Of a stretch of DNA of 64,000 bases, positions 11,052 to 23,910 are shown in pieces. Position 1 is the first letter of the stretch; every line of letters begins with the position of its first letter. Origin of the DNA: Capillidium heterosporum (lineage: Eukaryota > Entomophthoromycota > Entomophthoromycetes > Entomophthorales > Capillidiaceae); NCBI GenBank assembly GCA_016630905.1, contig WBMQ01000002.1, forward strand, positions 1,488,001-1,552,000, written 5' to 3'. Both the position numbers and the translations under genes were made by a program. The notes under the pieces are model-generated. The model was not told the origin of the DNA. It ran no database searches and saw only the letters and a program-made list of their open reading frames with translations.

Positions 11052-11955
11052 ATGCTATCTTCTGTTCTACTTATTCGTTCACTTGTTTAAAGTATTGAAA
11101 ATATATTTAGGTTGTCCTTGTTCGGTTTGGTGATAAGCAACAAAAGTAAAATTAGTTTGAATAGCTTGGAAGCTTTATCTTTGGTTGATAGTTTGCTGAG
11201 TAAATTTATTGGGTCTGACTACCAACATCCGAATCTTCAAAGAAACTTTTGGCTGTTCAATGTAAATTATGATATTTACTTGAGCTGTAGTCTCTAGATC
11301 TCACAATGCTTTTAACTGTATACCAATTTATTGAATATATATTTGCAAAGTGTAATTATAAAGCAAACTAGGTTTAACTTTAAATATTTGCCATAAATTT
11401 ATAGAAAAGTATGCTACCAATGAGATAAGAAATTTCAAGCCTCGAGAATACTAAACAAATAACAATAGTACATAGTCAAAGCTATATAGGACAGTGTTAT
11501 CCGATTAGACAAGGACATTGGTCCGATCAAAAAGCATCCACATGCTACAAACTAAAACTCCGAAAATCGAGGTAGAATCGACTTCCTTAAAAGACAACAG
11601 AATCAACCAACGTCATTTTTTATTGAATAGAAGCTGAACAGTATGCCCGTAATTCAGATAGCAATATATTAAAATCATACAACTTGTTCACCTCAATAGT
11701 ATACCCTACTTTGGCTTAATAGGAAAAGGTGAATACAAAGGACAAAAATTTGGCCTTTTTACCACTCTTGAATTCAATCCAATCACCTTAGCAATTTCAA
11801 GCAATAATTCCGAGTAGACGGGGAATACGAATAAATTGAGCTAATTATTCGATTAAATCTGACGGACAAATGGATGAAATCGCCAAGTACTCATCTGGTA
11901 TAAAAGGTTGAAGTAGGGTTGCATTTCAATTATAAAACCAAAACAATAACAGCAA
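11052..11955. other. Intergenic upstream of protease gene
   Basis: Divergent promoter region. The open frame 11112-11297 starts with TTG, has no recognised domain and is not called. The protease TATA box lies at its end (listed separately). Confidence 0.5.
11899..11907 (+). promoter_or_regulatory. TATA box of S1 protease gene
   Basis: TATAAAAGG, 49 bp before the start codon of the protease gene at 11956. Confidence 0.65.
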
Positions 11956-12825
11956 ATGAATTTCAAAAACTTAATTTCGACCTTATTACTGGTAGGTAGC
12001 ACTTTATCCCAACGACGTGTCATTGACGGTGAAGTTGCCAAGCCATACAGCTTCCCCTTCTTAGTTTCACTCAGTTATGAGGGCCAGCACTTCTGTGGTG
12101 GATCCATCTTGGACAGTGACACTATTCTCACCGCTTCCCACTGCTACAACCCAGTCGACAAAGTTTGGGTCAGTGTCCATCGCCACAACTTGAACGCCAC
12201 ATCCGACAGCGAGAAAGGATTCACCTCGACCATCAAATCGTTCACCAGACACCCCCAGTACAACCGAACTGGTGTCATCGAGAACGATGTAGCCATCATC
12301 AAGCTTACTACCCCCATCCCCACCACCATCGACCACGCTTTTGTCCAGCTACCAACCACCAAAGACCCCAAACCTTCTAACCAAACCCTTTTGTTGGCTG
12401 GATGGGGTCGTAACAAACTTGCCAGTGATAACGGCAGCACCCTCTTACGCCAAACTTCTGTATCCCTAGTAAGCTCTACTGAATGCCAGGAATCCTTCCC
12501 CCAAATGGATGTTAGGAGCTCGGTCTGTGTTTACCCCAAGAACAAGAAGTCTAGTGCCTGCAACGGAGACAGTGGGGGTCCACTAGGTTACTGGACTACT
12601 GACAAGAAATTCGTTCAAATTGGTGTTGCCTCCTACGTAGCTGGAAACTGTGATGTCACTGAAGCTACCCCTAACGTATATGCTAACGTCCAGAGCTTGT
12701 TAGCTTGGATCCAGCAGACCGCTCAGTCAACTGATGGTACTAAGAAGGTTGGTTCTAAGAAGCTTAACGTCAAGGGTAGAGTCATGAAGATTATCACCAA
12801 ACTCAAGTCTATGATCAACCATTGA
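11956..12825 (+). CDS. Secreted S1-family serine protease, chymotrypsin-like pocket
   Basis: Extracellular endopeptidase of 289 residues, intronless. Signal peptide about 1-19, short propeptide ending in RR, mature start VIDGEVAKPYSFPF (the IVGG-type activation site). Catalytic triad H62 (TASHC), D111 (ENDVAII) and S206 (CNGDSGGPL). The residue six before the catalytic Ser (chymotrypsin position 189) is S200, not the Asp of trypsin, which argues for large hydrophobic rather than Arg/Lys specificity. Disulfide-type Cys at 47/63 and around 177-232. The last 30 residues form an extra basic tail (TKKVGSKKLNVKGR). GC-rich codons make it stand out from the AT-rich flanks, as expected for a highly expressed gene. 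S1 proteases are common in entomophthoralean fungi and used on insect cuticle; that role is inferred. Confidence 0.95.
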   Translation: MNFKNLISTLLLVGSTLSQRRVIDGEVAKPYSFPFLVSLSYEGQHFCGGSILDSDTILTASHCYNPVDKVWVSVHRHNLNATSDSEKGFTSTIKSFTRHPQYNRTGVIENDVAIIKLTTPIPTTIDHAFVQLPTTKDPKPSNQTLLLAGWGRNKLASDNGSTLLRQTSVSLVSSTECQESFPQMDVRSSVCVYPKNKKSSACNGDSGGPLGYWTTDKKFVQIGVASYVAGNCDVTEATPNVYANVQSLLAWIQQTAQSTDGTKKVGSKKLNVKGRVMKIITKLKSMINH

Positions 12826-14046
12826 TCGGATGTATATAATGTAAATTTCAACCAGCACTCCTAATTTCAAATTTGGTGAAGTTTAATAAACGATTTGTAT
12901 AGATTTGGTTTTTATATACGCTATTGTAGTTTTGTGTTACTATTTCTTTTTGATCTGCACTTCATGCTTTACAGATCTAAAAGGATTATGTATTTTTCTA
13001 ATGCTAGTCGTATATATATTAGTATTAGTATTCATATTAACTTTGTTCAAATGGCGGTGTTTACAATATTTTTAAAACATTATTGGAAATGAAGGTAAAG
13101 TTTTCAAATTGCCGATATCTTATAAAATAAGCTATGCTATAACACATCTAATTTGGAATTGTCTATCTGTATCTCCAGGATATCTCTATATATAATTCAC
13201 AATTTTTGAATCTCTGTTTTGAAAATTAGCAATAACAAGCTACCTATGAACAATCGGCTGATATACTAGGTTTAAAAACAGCTTCTCTTACATTTACATG
13301 TACCAATACGGAAAAGTGACAGGACTCTCGAATTTAGTTATTGGTAGAGGTGGAGTTAAGTTTCATGTAATGGAAAGTGGGTTTAAGAAACAGATACCTT
13401 CTGCTTTAATCTTATAGGATATGCTGTCCCTGTGTTTTTATATGAACATTATTTTATAGCTACGGTATAATTACTATTGACAAGTATTACAATATATTTT
13501 AATACAAAAATATCATTTTTCAAAATAAACTTCTTAGCTTAGAGTTCTTGGCACATATGTGCAATTAAAGCAGCAACCTACAAAAAATAGTGTAAATTTA
13601 ATTTGAATTGATTACTCCGATTCGCCTACCCCAAGTAATGAGACTAAAGTGGTATATTTACAGCTCAAATACTAAAATTCAACGGAAGTCCCAGCTTCAC
13701 CATCAAAGAGTAATATGCCGATTATATTAAATTCAGGCTCTGGCCCGCTTATATTTTGTATAGCGCTATACCTCAACTACAAAATTTTCGATATGTATCT
13801 TCTCCATACTGTCGTAAATTGGAAGAACGTTTTCCACTACCATTTCCTTATTCAAACTTGGACTATCATTCCAAGCTACCGTTATTATAATCTTTGCGTA
13901 TGTCTATTTTATAAAAGCGATATATCCTTATAGATTTATAAATAAGCGCTGCTCTATGAATTTTCATCAAAGCTATTTCTTTCCTAAGATTTTCAAGTTT
14001 ATAGATCAACTTTCTTCAACAACACCTTCAAAACCCATACCACTTA
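12826..14046. other. Intergenic, no gene supported
   Basis: AT-rich spacer. Poly(A)-type AATAAA at 12885-12890 fits the protease 3' end. Open frames at 12895-13092 and 13715-13933 have spacer-like composition and no domain; not called. Confidence 0.5.
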
Positions 14047-14517
14047 ATGCTCCCGCTGTCGTTCACTATACTAATTTTAAATGTATTCCACCTAATATCA
14101 AGCCAAACTTTCAGCGGATTACCTGATCAAATAGTTGATGAGTCAAGTGAAGTGGATTGCCAGCTGATGGTTCAAAAAGTCAACATGTTCCGTGAACAGT
14201 ACAGCCTACCACCATTGCAATTGAACTCACAACTAAGCATGGCGGCTAGATTGCACAGCCAAGATCAGAATGACCACCAGTTTCTATCGCATACTGGGTT
14301 TGACGGCTCTACTTTGGCAGATCGTATCGATAAACAAGCTTACAGTTGGGTTTCAGTTGGTGAGAACGTAGCTTTGAACTACAGGTCGATGGATGAGGCT
14401 CTAATTGCCTGGATGAACTCACCTGAGCATAGAGCGAACCTATTGGGCAACTTTGGCGAGTTTGGTTGTGGCCATATTGGCTTTTATTGGACTCAGGATT
14501 TCGCAAATCCTCTTTGA
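14047..14517 (+). CDS. Secreted CAP/SCP (PR-1-like) protein
   Basis: CAP superfamily protein of 156 residues, intronless. Signal peptide about 1-19 (LPLSFTILILNVFHLISS). CAP core from about residue 40: helix MVQKVNMFREQY, H70 in the first conserved helix, G105-E106-N107-V-A (CAP2-type motif), then W122-MNSPEHRANLL with E127/H128, and the closing GCGHIGFYWTQDF. Only two Cys (38 and 141) could pair. Ends directly after the core, so no extra C-terminal module. CAP proteins bind sterols/lipids or act at host interfaces; the exact role here is unknown. Lies downstream of the protease, on the same strand, as a separate transcription unit. Confidence 0.92.
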   Translation: MLPLSFTILILNVFHLISSQTFSGLPDQIVDESSEVDCQLMVQKVNMFREQYSLPPLQLNSQLSMAARLHSQDQNDHQFLSHTGFDGSTLADRIDKQAYSWVSVGENVALNYRSMDEALIAWMNSPEHRANLLGNFGEFGCGHIGFYWTQDFANPL

Positions 14518-15284
14518 TCACCCTTCTTATACCTATTTGTCATGTTGAAATAAATGCACTTTAGTTTGTTTTACATAGTATTTTCATTTTTATACAAAAT
14601 TCATTAATGCGAGTCGATTAGACTACTCCCTTTGCTTCAAAATAAGTAGGCTACTGCCGATTTTTAGACAAATGTCTCCAGCATTTTGGATCAGAGGCTA
14701 TCGCTTTTTAGCCTGATGAATGAGTAGTATGGCCTATGATATTTGGACAAAAGTTCGTATGTGCTTATTCTATTGGATCTATACTTTCAAAGAATATATA
14801 GGTATGCTTAATAGTCTGAGGTTTGTCAAGCCCAATTCGACCTACCTGTAGTCTTAACTCGAATCAAAACATTTTAAAAACTGGATGTGAGTTCATTTCA
14901 GGGACGCGATCACCAAGATGTTCGTACCAATCTAGTAAATGATAAATATTGGTGCCGGATTAAGTACCTAAAGATATAAACCAATTCTAAAGCAGCCAAC
15001 TATACATTGCCCATAGTGAAATCAGTACTTTGTACACATAGTAGTGATAAAAACTTCACTACACCCAATCCTCCGTCATCGATAGGCCGTTGAAATATGC
15101 CTATTCAATAGTTGATATGTATCTCAAGATTTTCCTATGAAGTTGATATCTGACAATTAGTTTGATAGACCAACTGTAATAACTGATTTAGTAGTAAAAG
15201 TTCACAAATCAATCATAAATACAAAGATGTATAAGTTGCCATCCTTCACAACTTTAGAGTTTAGTATTGCAACTTTACACAGCT
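14518..15284. other. Intergenic, no gene seen
   Basis: AT-rich spacer with a likely AATAAA near 14549 for the CAP gene; nothing else seen. Confidence 0.5.
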
Positions 15285-17240
15285 ATGGAGGATATTGAAG
15301 GTGAATTAGGAAGCAATCGTAAAGGGGCGATCAGAGATCTGTCGAAAATTGTAGCTATCAAAGTTTACGAACCTAGCGATAGTGACAGCGATACCAAGAC
15401 GTTACACATTGACAACCATCTCCCAACCAATTTCGATTCGATATCCAATTTACCCAAGCTCAAGTTAATATTTATCTACATCAGGTAAGCTTGAGTTCAA
15501 ACCAAGCCAATGGTTAACTTTTTCAGTTTAGTATTGCTGAGTTTCATTTCAGGGCTGGATGAGACATTAACATCTACCATATCCGAAAGTGTGGCTACCG
15601 ATTTTACAAAGGTAAACACGGGAGGTGTCATCACTTGGATAACAGGAGCCTACATGATTGCTTTGAACGCTTTGTTCCCCTTGTATGGTAAACTGTGTGA
15701 CCTGTTCGGTAGGAAGCAAGTAATGGTCGTCGCCCTAGCCTTTTACCTTATGGGAAGTGTCATGTGTGCCTTCTCAACCTCACCAGCCTTATTTATATTT
15801 GGGAGGTCCATAGTCGGGGTAGGTGCCTGCGGTTTAGATGTCATACCCTTCATATTGATTGCCGACCTCAACCCCGGAGACTTGAACCGACGATCACTGA
15901 TGCTGAGTCTAACTTCGCTAGCTTTCACCTTTAGCAATATTCTTGGACCAGTACTCGGTGGTTTCTTTGAAGATTTCTTGAGCTGGCGTTATATCTACTA
16001 TATTACATCTGGCTTGGTCATGTTTGGCTCGCTCATCTTTTTAACAGTGTTTCCAAATAGAACGTTCAGCAGTATGTTGACATTCAGAGATAAGTTTAAG
16101 AGGATCGACGCACTTGGGACGATAACGTTGATAATAGGTCTTGTATTAGTGTCGGTTGCGCTCAACTGGGGAGGTAAGGAGTTTAGTTGGAATTCCTCAC
16201 CAGTTATCGTATGCCTTTGCGTTGGAATAGTCACCTTGGTCGGATTTCTAGTTATTGAGTGGAAATTAGCCAAGGAACCTATACTCCCACTAGATATATT
16301 CTTGAAGTCGTCGTACGAGTTGGACACCACCTTTATTTTGAGGGATACCTGCTTTGCAAAGTTACAAACGTCCTTCATCTCAGCATTGGCACTCTCCCTA
16401 GTCAACGGTTTGATCGTCAGCTTGTTACTTGTACATTGGATTCCGTTCTGCAAAACGTTGCATTACCCACTAGAGCTCAAGAACATCGAAGAGAGCTCCC
16501 ACCTTCTACCTTTTTTAGTCTGTGATGGGCTGACGGCCGCATTATCAGGGGTAATCAGTCACAAAACAAGGTTCAAGTTCGTAGCGATGGCACGGCTCGG
16601 GTCAATAATAATAATGATTATAACGGTAGTGATAGGACTACGAGCTCCATATATGAAGGGTTGGGAGGAATCGGTCTATCCAATAATTCTTGGAATAAGT
16701 GTTGGGTTTACAAGTCAGACTAGTTTGGTGGCCGCTCAGGCCAATGTCGATGAAAAAGGTAGTACGTTAATTGTGTTAACACTAAAAATAGTTTAGATGT
16801 TGCTATGGCAACGAGCATCTCTGGATTTTCCTTTTCCATGGGTGGTGTTATTGGACTGCCAGTAATAGGTGCCATCCTTGACAACGCCATGCCTGACAAC
16901 ACAGGTAAATCAATTACATAATAGTAAAATCAATCAATTCAAACTAGGTGACTTGAAAGCTGGCAATTTTTTGAAGCTACTAGCCTACCAAAAATTGTTC
17001 TTTGCTCTCATACCTTTCGCATTGTTGGGGTTAATCGCATCTCTAGTGTTAAGATCGATTGACGAGAAGCAGGTGGATTCTAGGTCCTTCCAACTGTCGA
17101 TGAACTTGGATTACTCTGGGCGAGTTATGTCTCCAGTCCTAAGTATCTTATCAACATACTCCAAACTTAACGAAGGAACTGAAAAAGCAAAGAATAGCAA
17201 TATCAGCCACCTTCAACTTCCACTCCCAGCTCACCACTAA
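15285..17240 (+). CDS. MFS transporter, DHA1/14-TM drug:H+ antiporter-like (4 exons)
   Basis: Plasma-membrane exporter of the major facilitator superfamily. Exons 15285-15484, 15527-16758, 16797-16904 and 16948-17240 total 1833 bp (610 residues), introns GTAAGC..TTCAG, GTAGTA..TTTAG and GTAAAT..CTAG. Start at ATG 15285 (MEDIEGELG); the open frame upstream lacks ATG. A 57-residue cytosolic N-terminus precedes TM1 (LIFIYISLVLLSFISGLDETL). Family motifs: GKLCDLFGRKQV (motif A between TM2 and TM3), GRSIVGVGACGLDVIP (motif B), GPVLGGFFEDFLSWRYIYYI (motif C and the following loop). The length and late paired TMs, ending in an SIDEKQ loop, suggest 14 TMs. Substrate is not predictable. No frame breaks. 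Confidence 0.9.
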
Positions 17241-19233
17241 TATCTATACTAATTGTTTGTACATTTAAGGAAACTCTTTTTAGATCATTAATAAAAAGTT
17301 AGATGTTGTTATTAGCATTACTACTTATACCACTATATAGATAAGTATTACACCTGTAACGTATTGAATGTGAATAAAGTAGTCGTACTTTTAACACAAT
17401 CTTTAATTATTCAAACTTTCTATTTATATAGCTGTATTTTCTTGCTAAATTCCCGAATTTGTTCCACCTGAGTTTATATGTGGGACAAAGTAGGATATTA
17501 TACTGCCGAATTCCACCTTCAAAGTAAGCGAACTGCTTGGAAGTTTGCGAATGTCGGCTACCAATTCAATGTAGCCTAAAACCAGTATTTCCAGAATTGG
17601 TAGTTGGACTATGTGCAAATTCTTGTAGTTTTTTGAGCCACTATTTACAGATAAAAGATAGACTGCAATGTTCAATAATGTTGTTTCAATAAGAGATGGC
17701 AAATGGTTCAAAATGAAATCGATACTGTTAATCATTCAATATCGTAACCAAAGCTCAAGTGAAATTATTATTTCAAATTAACTTGGATCAAAACTTCTAT
17801 GTAAAGAAATATATACTTGGAATAATAGATGTCAACAAAACATTTACAAGTAACATATACCCATCTTGTGATCCAAGCTAGTATACTTCGGTTATACTTT
17901 GACCGAAGTACATCTCATTAGCAAACTGGAATCACTTATAACCATCAGCAATTTACGTTATTGGAGCAAAAGTAACCGCCCATTCGGTGTATAATATTCC
18001 TTAAGATTTATACATTTTCCATAAAAACATACATTGCTGCCATTACTATAGCTATTAAGGCCCTGGTTATCATTAAGATACATTCAACAATAGAATTCTT
18101 ATATCTATTTTACCAAAATCACATCCACTAATGCCATATTAAATAAAACGCTAGAGTCTACTTTAAATATGAAGCAAGAATCTAGCTGTATTTATCAGCT
18201 TTAGCGTTGTTCCGAGAATTATACGACAAAAATAAACTAAGGTCATTACAATTTTGACTGGATAGGTCCAAATTTCAAATTAAGCCCATCCACCTCCCTA
18301 ACCGCAATAGAATTCTTATATTTGGCTACCAGTGCTGTACTCGCTAATGCTTTTATTGGAAAGCAAAGGAAATACCAACGTTTATAAACGAGATATAGTT
18401 TGACCTTAACGTTGTGTCGAGTAATTTACACCAGAAGATACAATGTAAAGCTAGCAAACTTTGACTGACAAACCACAACTCGGACCAAGTTCCTAACCCT
18501 CCTATCTTTGATTTCAGAATTCAAGATCCGAAATTACTGAAAATGTAATAGTAAACCCACATTCCCAGACCAATTTAGCAGTCTTGACAATGGAAAATCT
18601 ATCTCCAATCTAAGCACCGATTGAAAACTTTGGCTTCAATTTCCAATCGTCTGATATAGCTATGAATGCACCACCGGTAAAAGTATTAATGAAATTGCCG
18701 ACTTTGGGAACCCAATTAAGTTAACCTTACTGGGTACTATAATGAAGGTCATTGGACTGGTAGAATAGTGGGCCAAAGTGAACTCAGAACGAAACTTATT
18801 TGACTTTGAGAAGCTAGAAAACCCAAGTAGAAGCTTTCCAACACTATAGACTTTGATATATTCATTATAGGTAACTTACTGCCATATATTATCTTTCACT
18901 GACCGAGCACCTACCAAATTTCCTTACGAACAACCACTAAAATCCAAAGCCAAAACCTATTAATAAATTAATCCGATCCAATAAAATAAACACCACAACT
19001 CTAACCTAAAGCTATTCCCTAGGCTTGAACTTGATAGCGCATTGTCCTAAATTTATGAAATCATCTTCAAAATTCCAAAGAGCAGTTTAACTTTGACTGA
19101 ACAAAAAATTTCTAATCACAATCCCCTCCAACTTCGGAAAATGAAGAATCCGCAAGGTCAGTACCGTATAAAGGAGGCCAAGCTGCCACCAGTTTTGAAG
19201 ATAAAAAATTAAAGTAAAACAGATTTACATAGT
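17241..19233. other. Intergenic with a possible gene remnant
   Basis: 2 kb spacer. On the minus strand, 17735-17445 holds an ATG-started 96-codon frame (MINSIDFILNHLPSLIETTL) with leucine-rich, LRR-like periodicity but no recognised family; it may be a fragment. Nothing else supportable. Confidence 0.4.
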
Positions 19234-20579
19234 ATGTCTACCAACACATCCGATGTTCGATTGCCCTACCGATGCAAACTTAAACCAAACAACTACAACT
19301 TTAAATGACACTCCAGTAGACTTGGAGTTTCAGAATGAAAAGCTGGAGGATAGTAGGTACGGTCCACCAACCGATGGTGGTTACGGTTGGGTAGTAGTAG
19401 GTGCCAGTTTTCGCCCTACTGTTCATAGTTTTAGGAGTAGTCTACTCCTATGCCATCTTCCTAAAGCATTATATGACCCACGTCTACGCCGATAGAGCTG
19501 ATCTAACTACCCTGTCGTTCATTGGTACTCTAGCAACCTCCTTAACCACTTTATGCACCATAATAACTGGTCGTATGTCCGATCGATTTGGGTACCGTAA
19601 CTGTATCTTGCTAGGTGGAACCATCTTCTCCTTAGGTCTCTTACTAGCTTCATTCTCGACCGAAATTTGGCAATTGTTCCTAACACAAGGTGTCATGGTC
19701 GGTATTGGCGGTTCCATCGCTTACCCTGGTGCAGTTTCAGCTCCTTCTCAATGGTTCGACAAAAAGCGTGGTCTTGCTACTGGCATCGCAGTTGCCGGAT
19801 CGGGTATTGGTGGTCTAGTTATTTCCCCCATCACCCAGATCATCATCGATAGCTTGGGGCATGAGTGGGCTTTACGTATCTTGGCTATCCTGTCCTTCGT
19901 CGTACTATCAACCTCTGCATTCTTGATCCGGGAAAGAACCAAGCCCTCCACCAAAAAAGGACCTTTCCTCGATTTATCTTGGTTCAAGAACAAAAAGTTC
20001 TTCAGCTTCTTCATGGGCGGTCTCATCAGTTCCTTCGGTTACTTGGTACCCTTCTACCTCATGCCTGAGTACTCTAGAGCTATGGGCTTGACGGTCAGCC
20101 AAGGTTCTTTATTAGTAGGTCTTTTGAACGGTGGTTCAGCTGTAGGTCGTGTGGTCTTAGGCTCGACTGCCGATTTGGCTGGTAGGATCAACGTCGTCTT
20201 CATTTGTATCCTCCTTACCTCTCTCTTCTGTTTCCTTATCTGGACTTTCTCTACGACCTTTGCTGCTTTGGTAGCCTTCAATATCCTCTACGGGTTTGCA
20301 GCTGGTGGCTTCATCTCACTGTCTCCAGTCATCGTAGCTGAGCAGTTTGGTTTGGATGGCCTGGCTTCCATCATCGGTCTACTTTCCTTTGGTACCGGTA
20401 TCCCCATATTGGTTGGCACCCCTATCGCTTCAGCCATCCTGAACGCCACCAAGAATGCCGATGGGTCACCCTACTTTGTTCCAGTTATCATGTACGCTGG
20501 TGCTTCTGCTTTAGTTGGTGCCCTCTTTATATTGAACCTTAGGAGACTGGTTTCTAGCAAAGTTTTCCAGAGAGTTTAA
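19234..20579 (+). CDS. MCT-like MFS transporter, copy 1 (two +1 frame breaks)
   Basis: Fungal monocarboxylate-transporter-like (SLC16/MCH-type) MFS protein, about 447 residues, 12 TM, plasma membrane; yeast relatives include the riboflavin importer Mch5, so the substrate is open. The SLC16 signature DGGYGW precedes TM1. The N-terminus MSTNTSDVRL matches copy 2 (MSANTSDIRL), fixing the start at 19234. Relative to copy 2 there is one extra base near 19262 (CCC run) and one near 19408 (TTTT run in TM1); the rest is open to KVFQRV-stop. GC-rich codon use is kept to the end, so recent loss or a base-call error is likelier than old decay. It forms a tandem pair with copy 2. Confidence 0.88.
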
Positions 20580-21812
20580 TTTAATATTCCTGTCAAAATC
20601 CTTTAAACTGTACAATAGTATCCCAATTGCTTTCTTTATATCTAACTAAATAATAAAAAACTAGTAGAATATATCTTTTTGCACATATATCTTATTTCCT
20701 TGATGAAATACATTTTCTTTGAATAGATATGTAATACAACTGAATTTACTTTACCCATTCCAAATGCTAGTTATGTTACTTGGAGGCAACTTCAAAATGC
20801 AGCTCTGATTCATCAATATTTGAACATTTGGAATTCAAGACCTTGACGGAGCAGAGGCTTATTATTGGAACTGTTAGTCCAACAGTATAAAAATGACAAA
20901 TGCCCCGAAACTACGATATGTAAGGAATGTGGCACAAATTTATTTGTAAAACATCTGAGATACTACCTTCGTCCCTCTTATTTAGTCCAACTTTTACTCT
21001 TTTATTTGAGGAAACTAGACACTATAATAGGGACGGAGATGGTAAGAAAATGGACTAGAGCCAGCTCTGCAATTTAAGGCTTGGACTGTATAGGCACTAA
21101 TCCAATTTAAAATCTACCTGATTCTAAGGGTAATTAATAGAGGTTGTCAATTAGCTATACTAAAAATTTATTTATTTATATTCCAAATAGGCAACTTTCA
21201 AATTATATACCACCTATATTCCTTAGACTACTCCTTTCACTGCTAGAATTAAAACTATTCAAGTATGGTAGTTTGAGATCTAAAATTTAATATTGATGAA
21301 ACGTGGTCTAGCCTTCCTAGAACTGGGTAGCTCAAATTGGAAAAAGTTAACTTAACCCATTGCGGATCACGATACATTTGAAAGTAGTGCTACTGCTATT
21401 AGATCCAATAACACACTATTAAATCAGTATATTGGCAAGTCTAATTCATCAATTCAGTTGTAGCCAATTAAGTTCAATGCAAATCAGGCTCTCTTATGGT
21501 AAGCTTTGGGTTAGTAGCGCATTATCAAAACCAAATGAGATCCACTTGAAATTCTTAGGGGCAATGCAACGTAGACCTTTCCTCTGTAGGCCAATGGCTA
21601 TGCAGGTCTAACTGGAGTATATATATTAGGAAAGCACTGTCACAAGTCAATTTTAAAATCTCGAATAAATACGCCCAGCTTAGACAAACATAAATTTTCC
21701 AATTCCAATTTTAAATTTGGTAAATAAATATTTATAAAATCAACCTGTGTAGCAAAAGGCAAGAAACCAAGAATTCAAACTATAAAATTGAAACATAGTA
21801 AGTCGATAAAAC
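20580..21812. other. Intergenic between tandem MCT genes
   Basis: AT-rich spacer. An open frame at 20865-21077 contains CPETTICKECGTNLF, a zinc-knuckle-like motif, but lacks ATG; it may be a degraded gene piece. Nothing else seen. Confidence 0.4.
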
Positions 21813-23157
21813 ATGTCTGCCAACACATCCGACATCAGGCTAGCCAAAGTTTCCAATTTAAACTGCACAAGCGAAACCTTAACCAACAACCCGCAAGACT
21901 TAGAGTTCCAAGAGAAAGCGGCTGAAGATAGTAGATACGGACCACCAACCGACGGTGGTTACGGTTGGATAGTTGTAATTGCCAGTTTCTTCCTACTGTT
22001 CATAGTTTTAGGGGTAGTATACTCCTATGCTGTCTTCCTAAAACACTACGTGGCTAATGTCTATGCTGGTAGAGCCGATCTAACTACTTTATCCTTCATT
22101 GGGACTTTGGCGACCTCTTTGACCACCTTATGCACCATAATAACGGGCCGCATGGCCGACCGATTTGGCTACCGAAACTGTATCTTGTTAGGTGGAACTG
22201 TATTTTCACTTGGTCTTCTATTAGCTTCATTCTCTACCCAAGTTTGGCAGCTGTTTCTGACGCAAGGTGTTATGGTCGGGATCGGTAGTTCCATCGCCTA
22301 CCCAGGTGCAGTTTCAGCGCCCTCTCAATGGTTCAACAAGAAACGCGGTCTTGCAACTGGAATTGCAGTTGCTGGGTCGGGTATCGGTGGTTTAGTTATA
22401 GCACCTATCACTCAGATTCTAATCGACGCTTTAGGACATGAATGGACTCTACGGATTCTAGCCATTCTGTCGTTCGTTGTGATATCGTCAGCTGCATTTT
22501 TGATCCGAGAACGAACCAAGCCCTCCATAAAAAAGGGCTTCTACCTCGATTTCTCCTGGTTCAAGAACCCAAAGTTCTTTTGTTTCTTCATGGGCGGTCT
22601 TCTCAGCTGCTTTGGCTACCTAGTTCCCTTCTACCTCATGCCTGAATATTCTAAAGAGATGGGTTTAACTGTAAGCCAAGGTGCATTATTAGTAGGTCTG
22701 TTGAATGGTGGCTCAGCTGCAGGTCGAGTTGCCTTGGGTTCAATTGCCGATATGGCTGGTAGGATCAACGTCCTATTCTTCTGCATCTTATTTACATCCC
22801 TCTTCAGCATTTTGATTTGGACTTTCTCTACAACGTTTGCTGCTTTAATAGTCTTCAACATTCCTCTATGGGTTTGCAGCTGGTGGTTACATCTCACTAT
22901 CTCCAGTTATCGTAGCTGAGCAGTTTGGTTTGGAAGGTCTAGCTTCTATTTTTGGTTTATTATCCTTCGGTACCGGTATCCCCATATTGGTTGGTACCCC
23001 TATCGCCTCGGCTATTCTAGACGCCACCAAGCATGCCGATGGATCACTGTACTTTGTTCCAGTCATCATGTACGCTGGTGCTTCTGCTTTGATCGGTGCC
23101 CTGTTCATCTTGAACCTTAGGAGACTGGTTTCCACCAAGATTTTCCATAGAGTTTAG
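21813..23157 (+). CDS. MCT-like MFS transporter, copy 2 (one +1 frame break)
   Basis: Closest relative of copy 1, in direct tandem 1.2 kb downstream, pointing to a local duplication. About 447 residues, with DSRYGPPTDGGYGW before TM1, GRMADRFGYRNCILLGG after TM2 (motif-A-like) and the C-terminus KIFHRV-stop. One extra T near 22861 within FNILYGFAAGG breaks the frame about 100 codons before the end; the downstream frame stays conserved. Same +1 pattern as several neighbours. Confidence 0.88.
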
Positions 23158-23910
23158 TGCTACTGTCAAATCTTAAAATACTTCATAACATCCTAATTGA
23201 CTTTCTAAAGTAATAAACAATATATTAGAATCTAATCTTTTATATCATAAAATTCAAGTATTTGTATAAGTGAGTATATTCTAAGTAATATATATGTTTA
23301 TTGAATATTGATGGAATGAAAATATGAAAAAAGTCAAAGTATTTGCTGATTCTTATATCTCTATTTATGAATACGTCCGCTCAAAAGATAAGGTCATTCA
23401 TGGAAAACATGCAGAATGCTTGTCAAAATATAGCTCAAAAATGAAAGCAAACTAGTTTGATGTTTGAATATATTTCAAATACATCAATAGCCTCAGTCAA
23501 AGCTATGAGGCTACAATTAGATGCCTAAAGAGCCTAAGTCTAAGAGGACATCTTTTAATCAAAGATTCAACTTTATAATTGAAGCTTTGTGAATTCTGTG
23601 GAAATCCGATATCGGATTAGTCAAAGTTGGATAAGGTGGTATTCTGGGACATAAATGTATAAACAATCCATCAAAATTCATCAAAATATAGGAGACTTAG
23701 TTGGTAATATCTATTTAAACCTATAAAATCTCTTCAAAATCGAACCAAAGTCACAGGCTCTTTATATTAGAAGAAAAGTACATTTATCCGCTCTTACTGA
23801 TACTGTTATCACCATGTAGTTAAATGCAAATTGTTTAGGAGTGATGCTTTAAGTAGAAACCTTCACATACCATATCCAATATACTTGTATAATTAAAAGT
23901 TCAATTTAAT
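23158..23910. other. Intergenic, convergent 3' region
   Basis: AT-rich spacer between the convergent copy-2 MCT and WD40 genes; nothing seen beyond likely 3' UTRs. Confidence 0.5.

Noticed and set aside
11112-11297. 61-codon plus-strand frame upstream of the APH-like gene
   Set aside because: Starts with TTG, has no domain, and sits in the divergent promoter region.
12067-12440. Antisense open frames inside the S1 protease gene
   Set aside because: Shadows of GC-rich codons; the plus strand carries the full catalytic triad.
20865-21077. Zinc-knuckle-like frame as a gene
   Set aside because: No ATG, only one plausible CxxC, and spacer-like codon use; mentioned only as a possible remnant.
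19234-23157. Calling MCT copies 1 and 2 pseudogenes outright
   Set aside because: Each has only one or two single-base insertions in short runs and otherwise perfect conservation to the C-terminus; base-call error is at least as likely.
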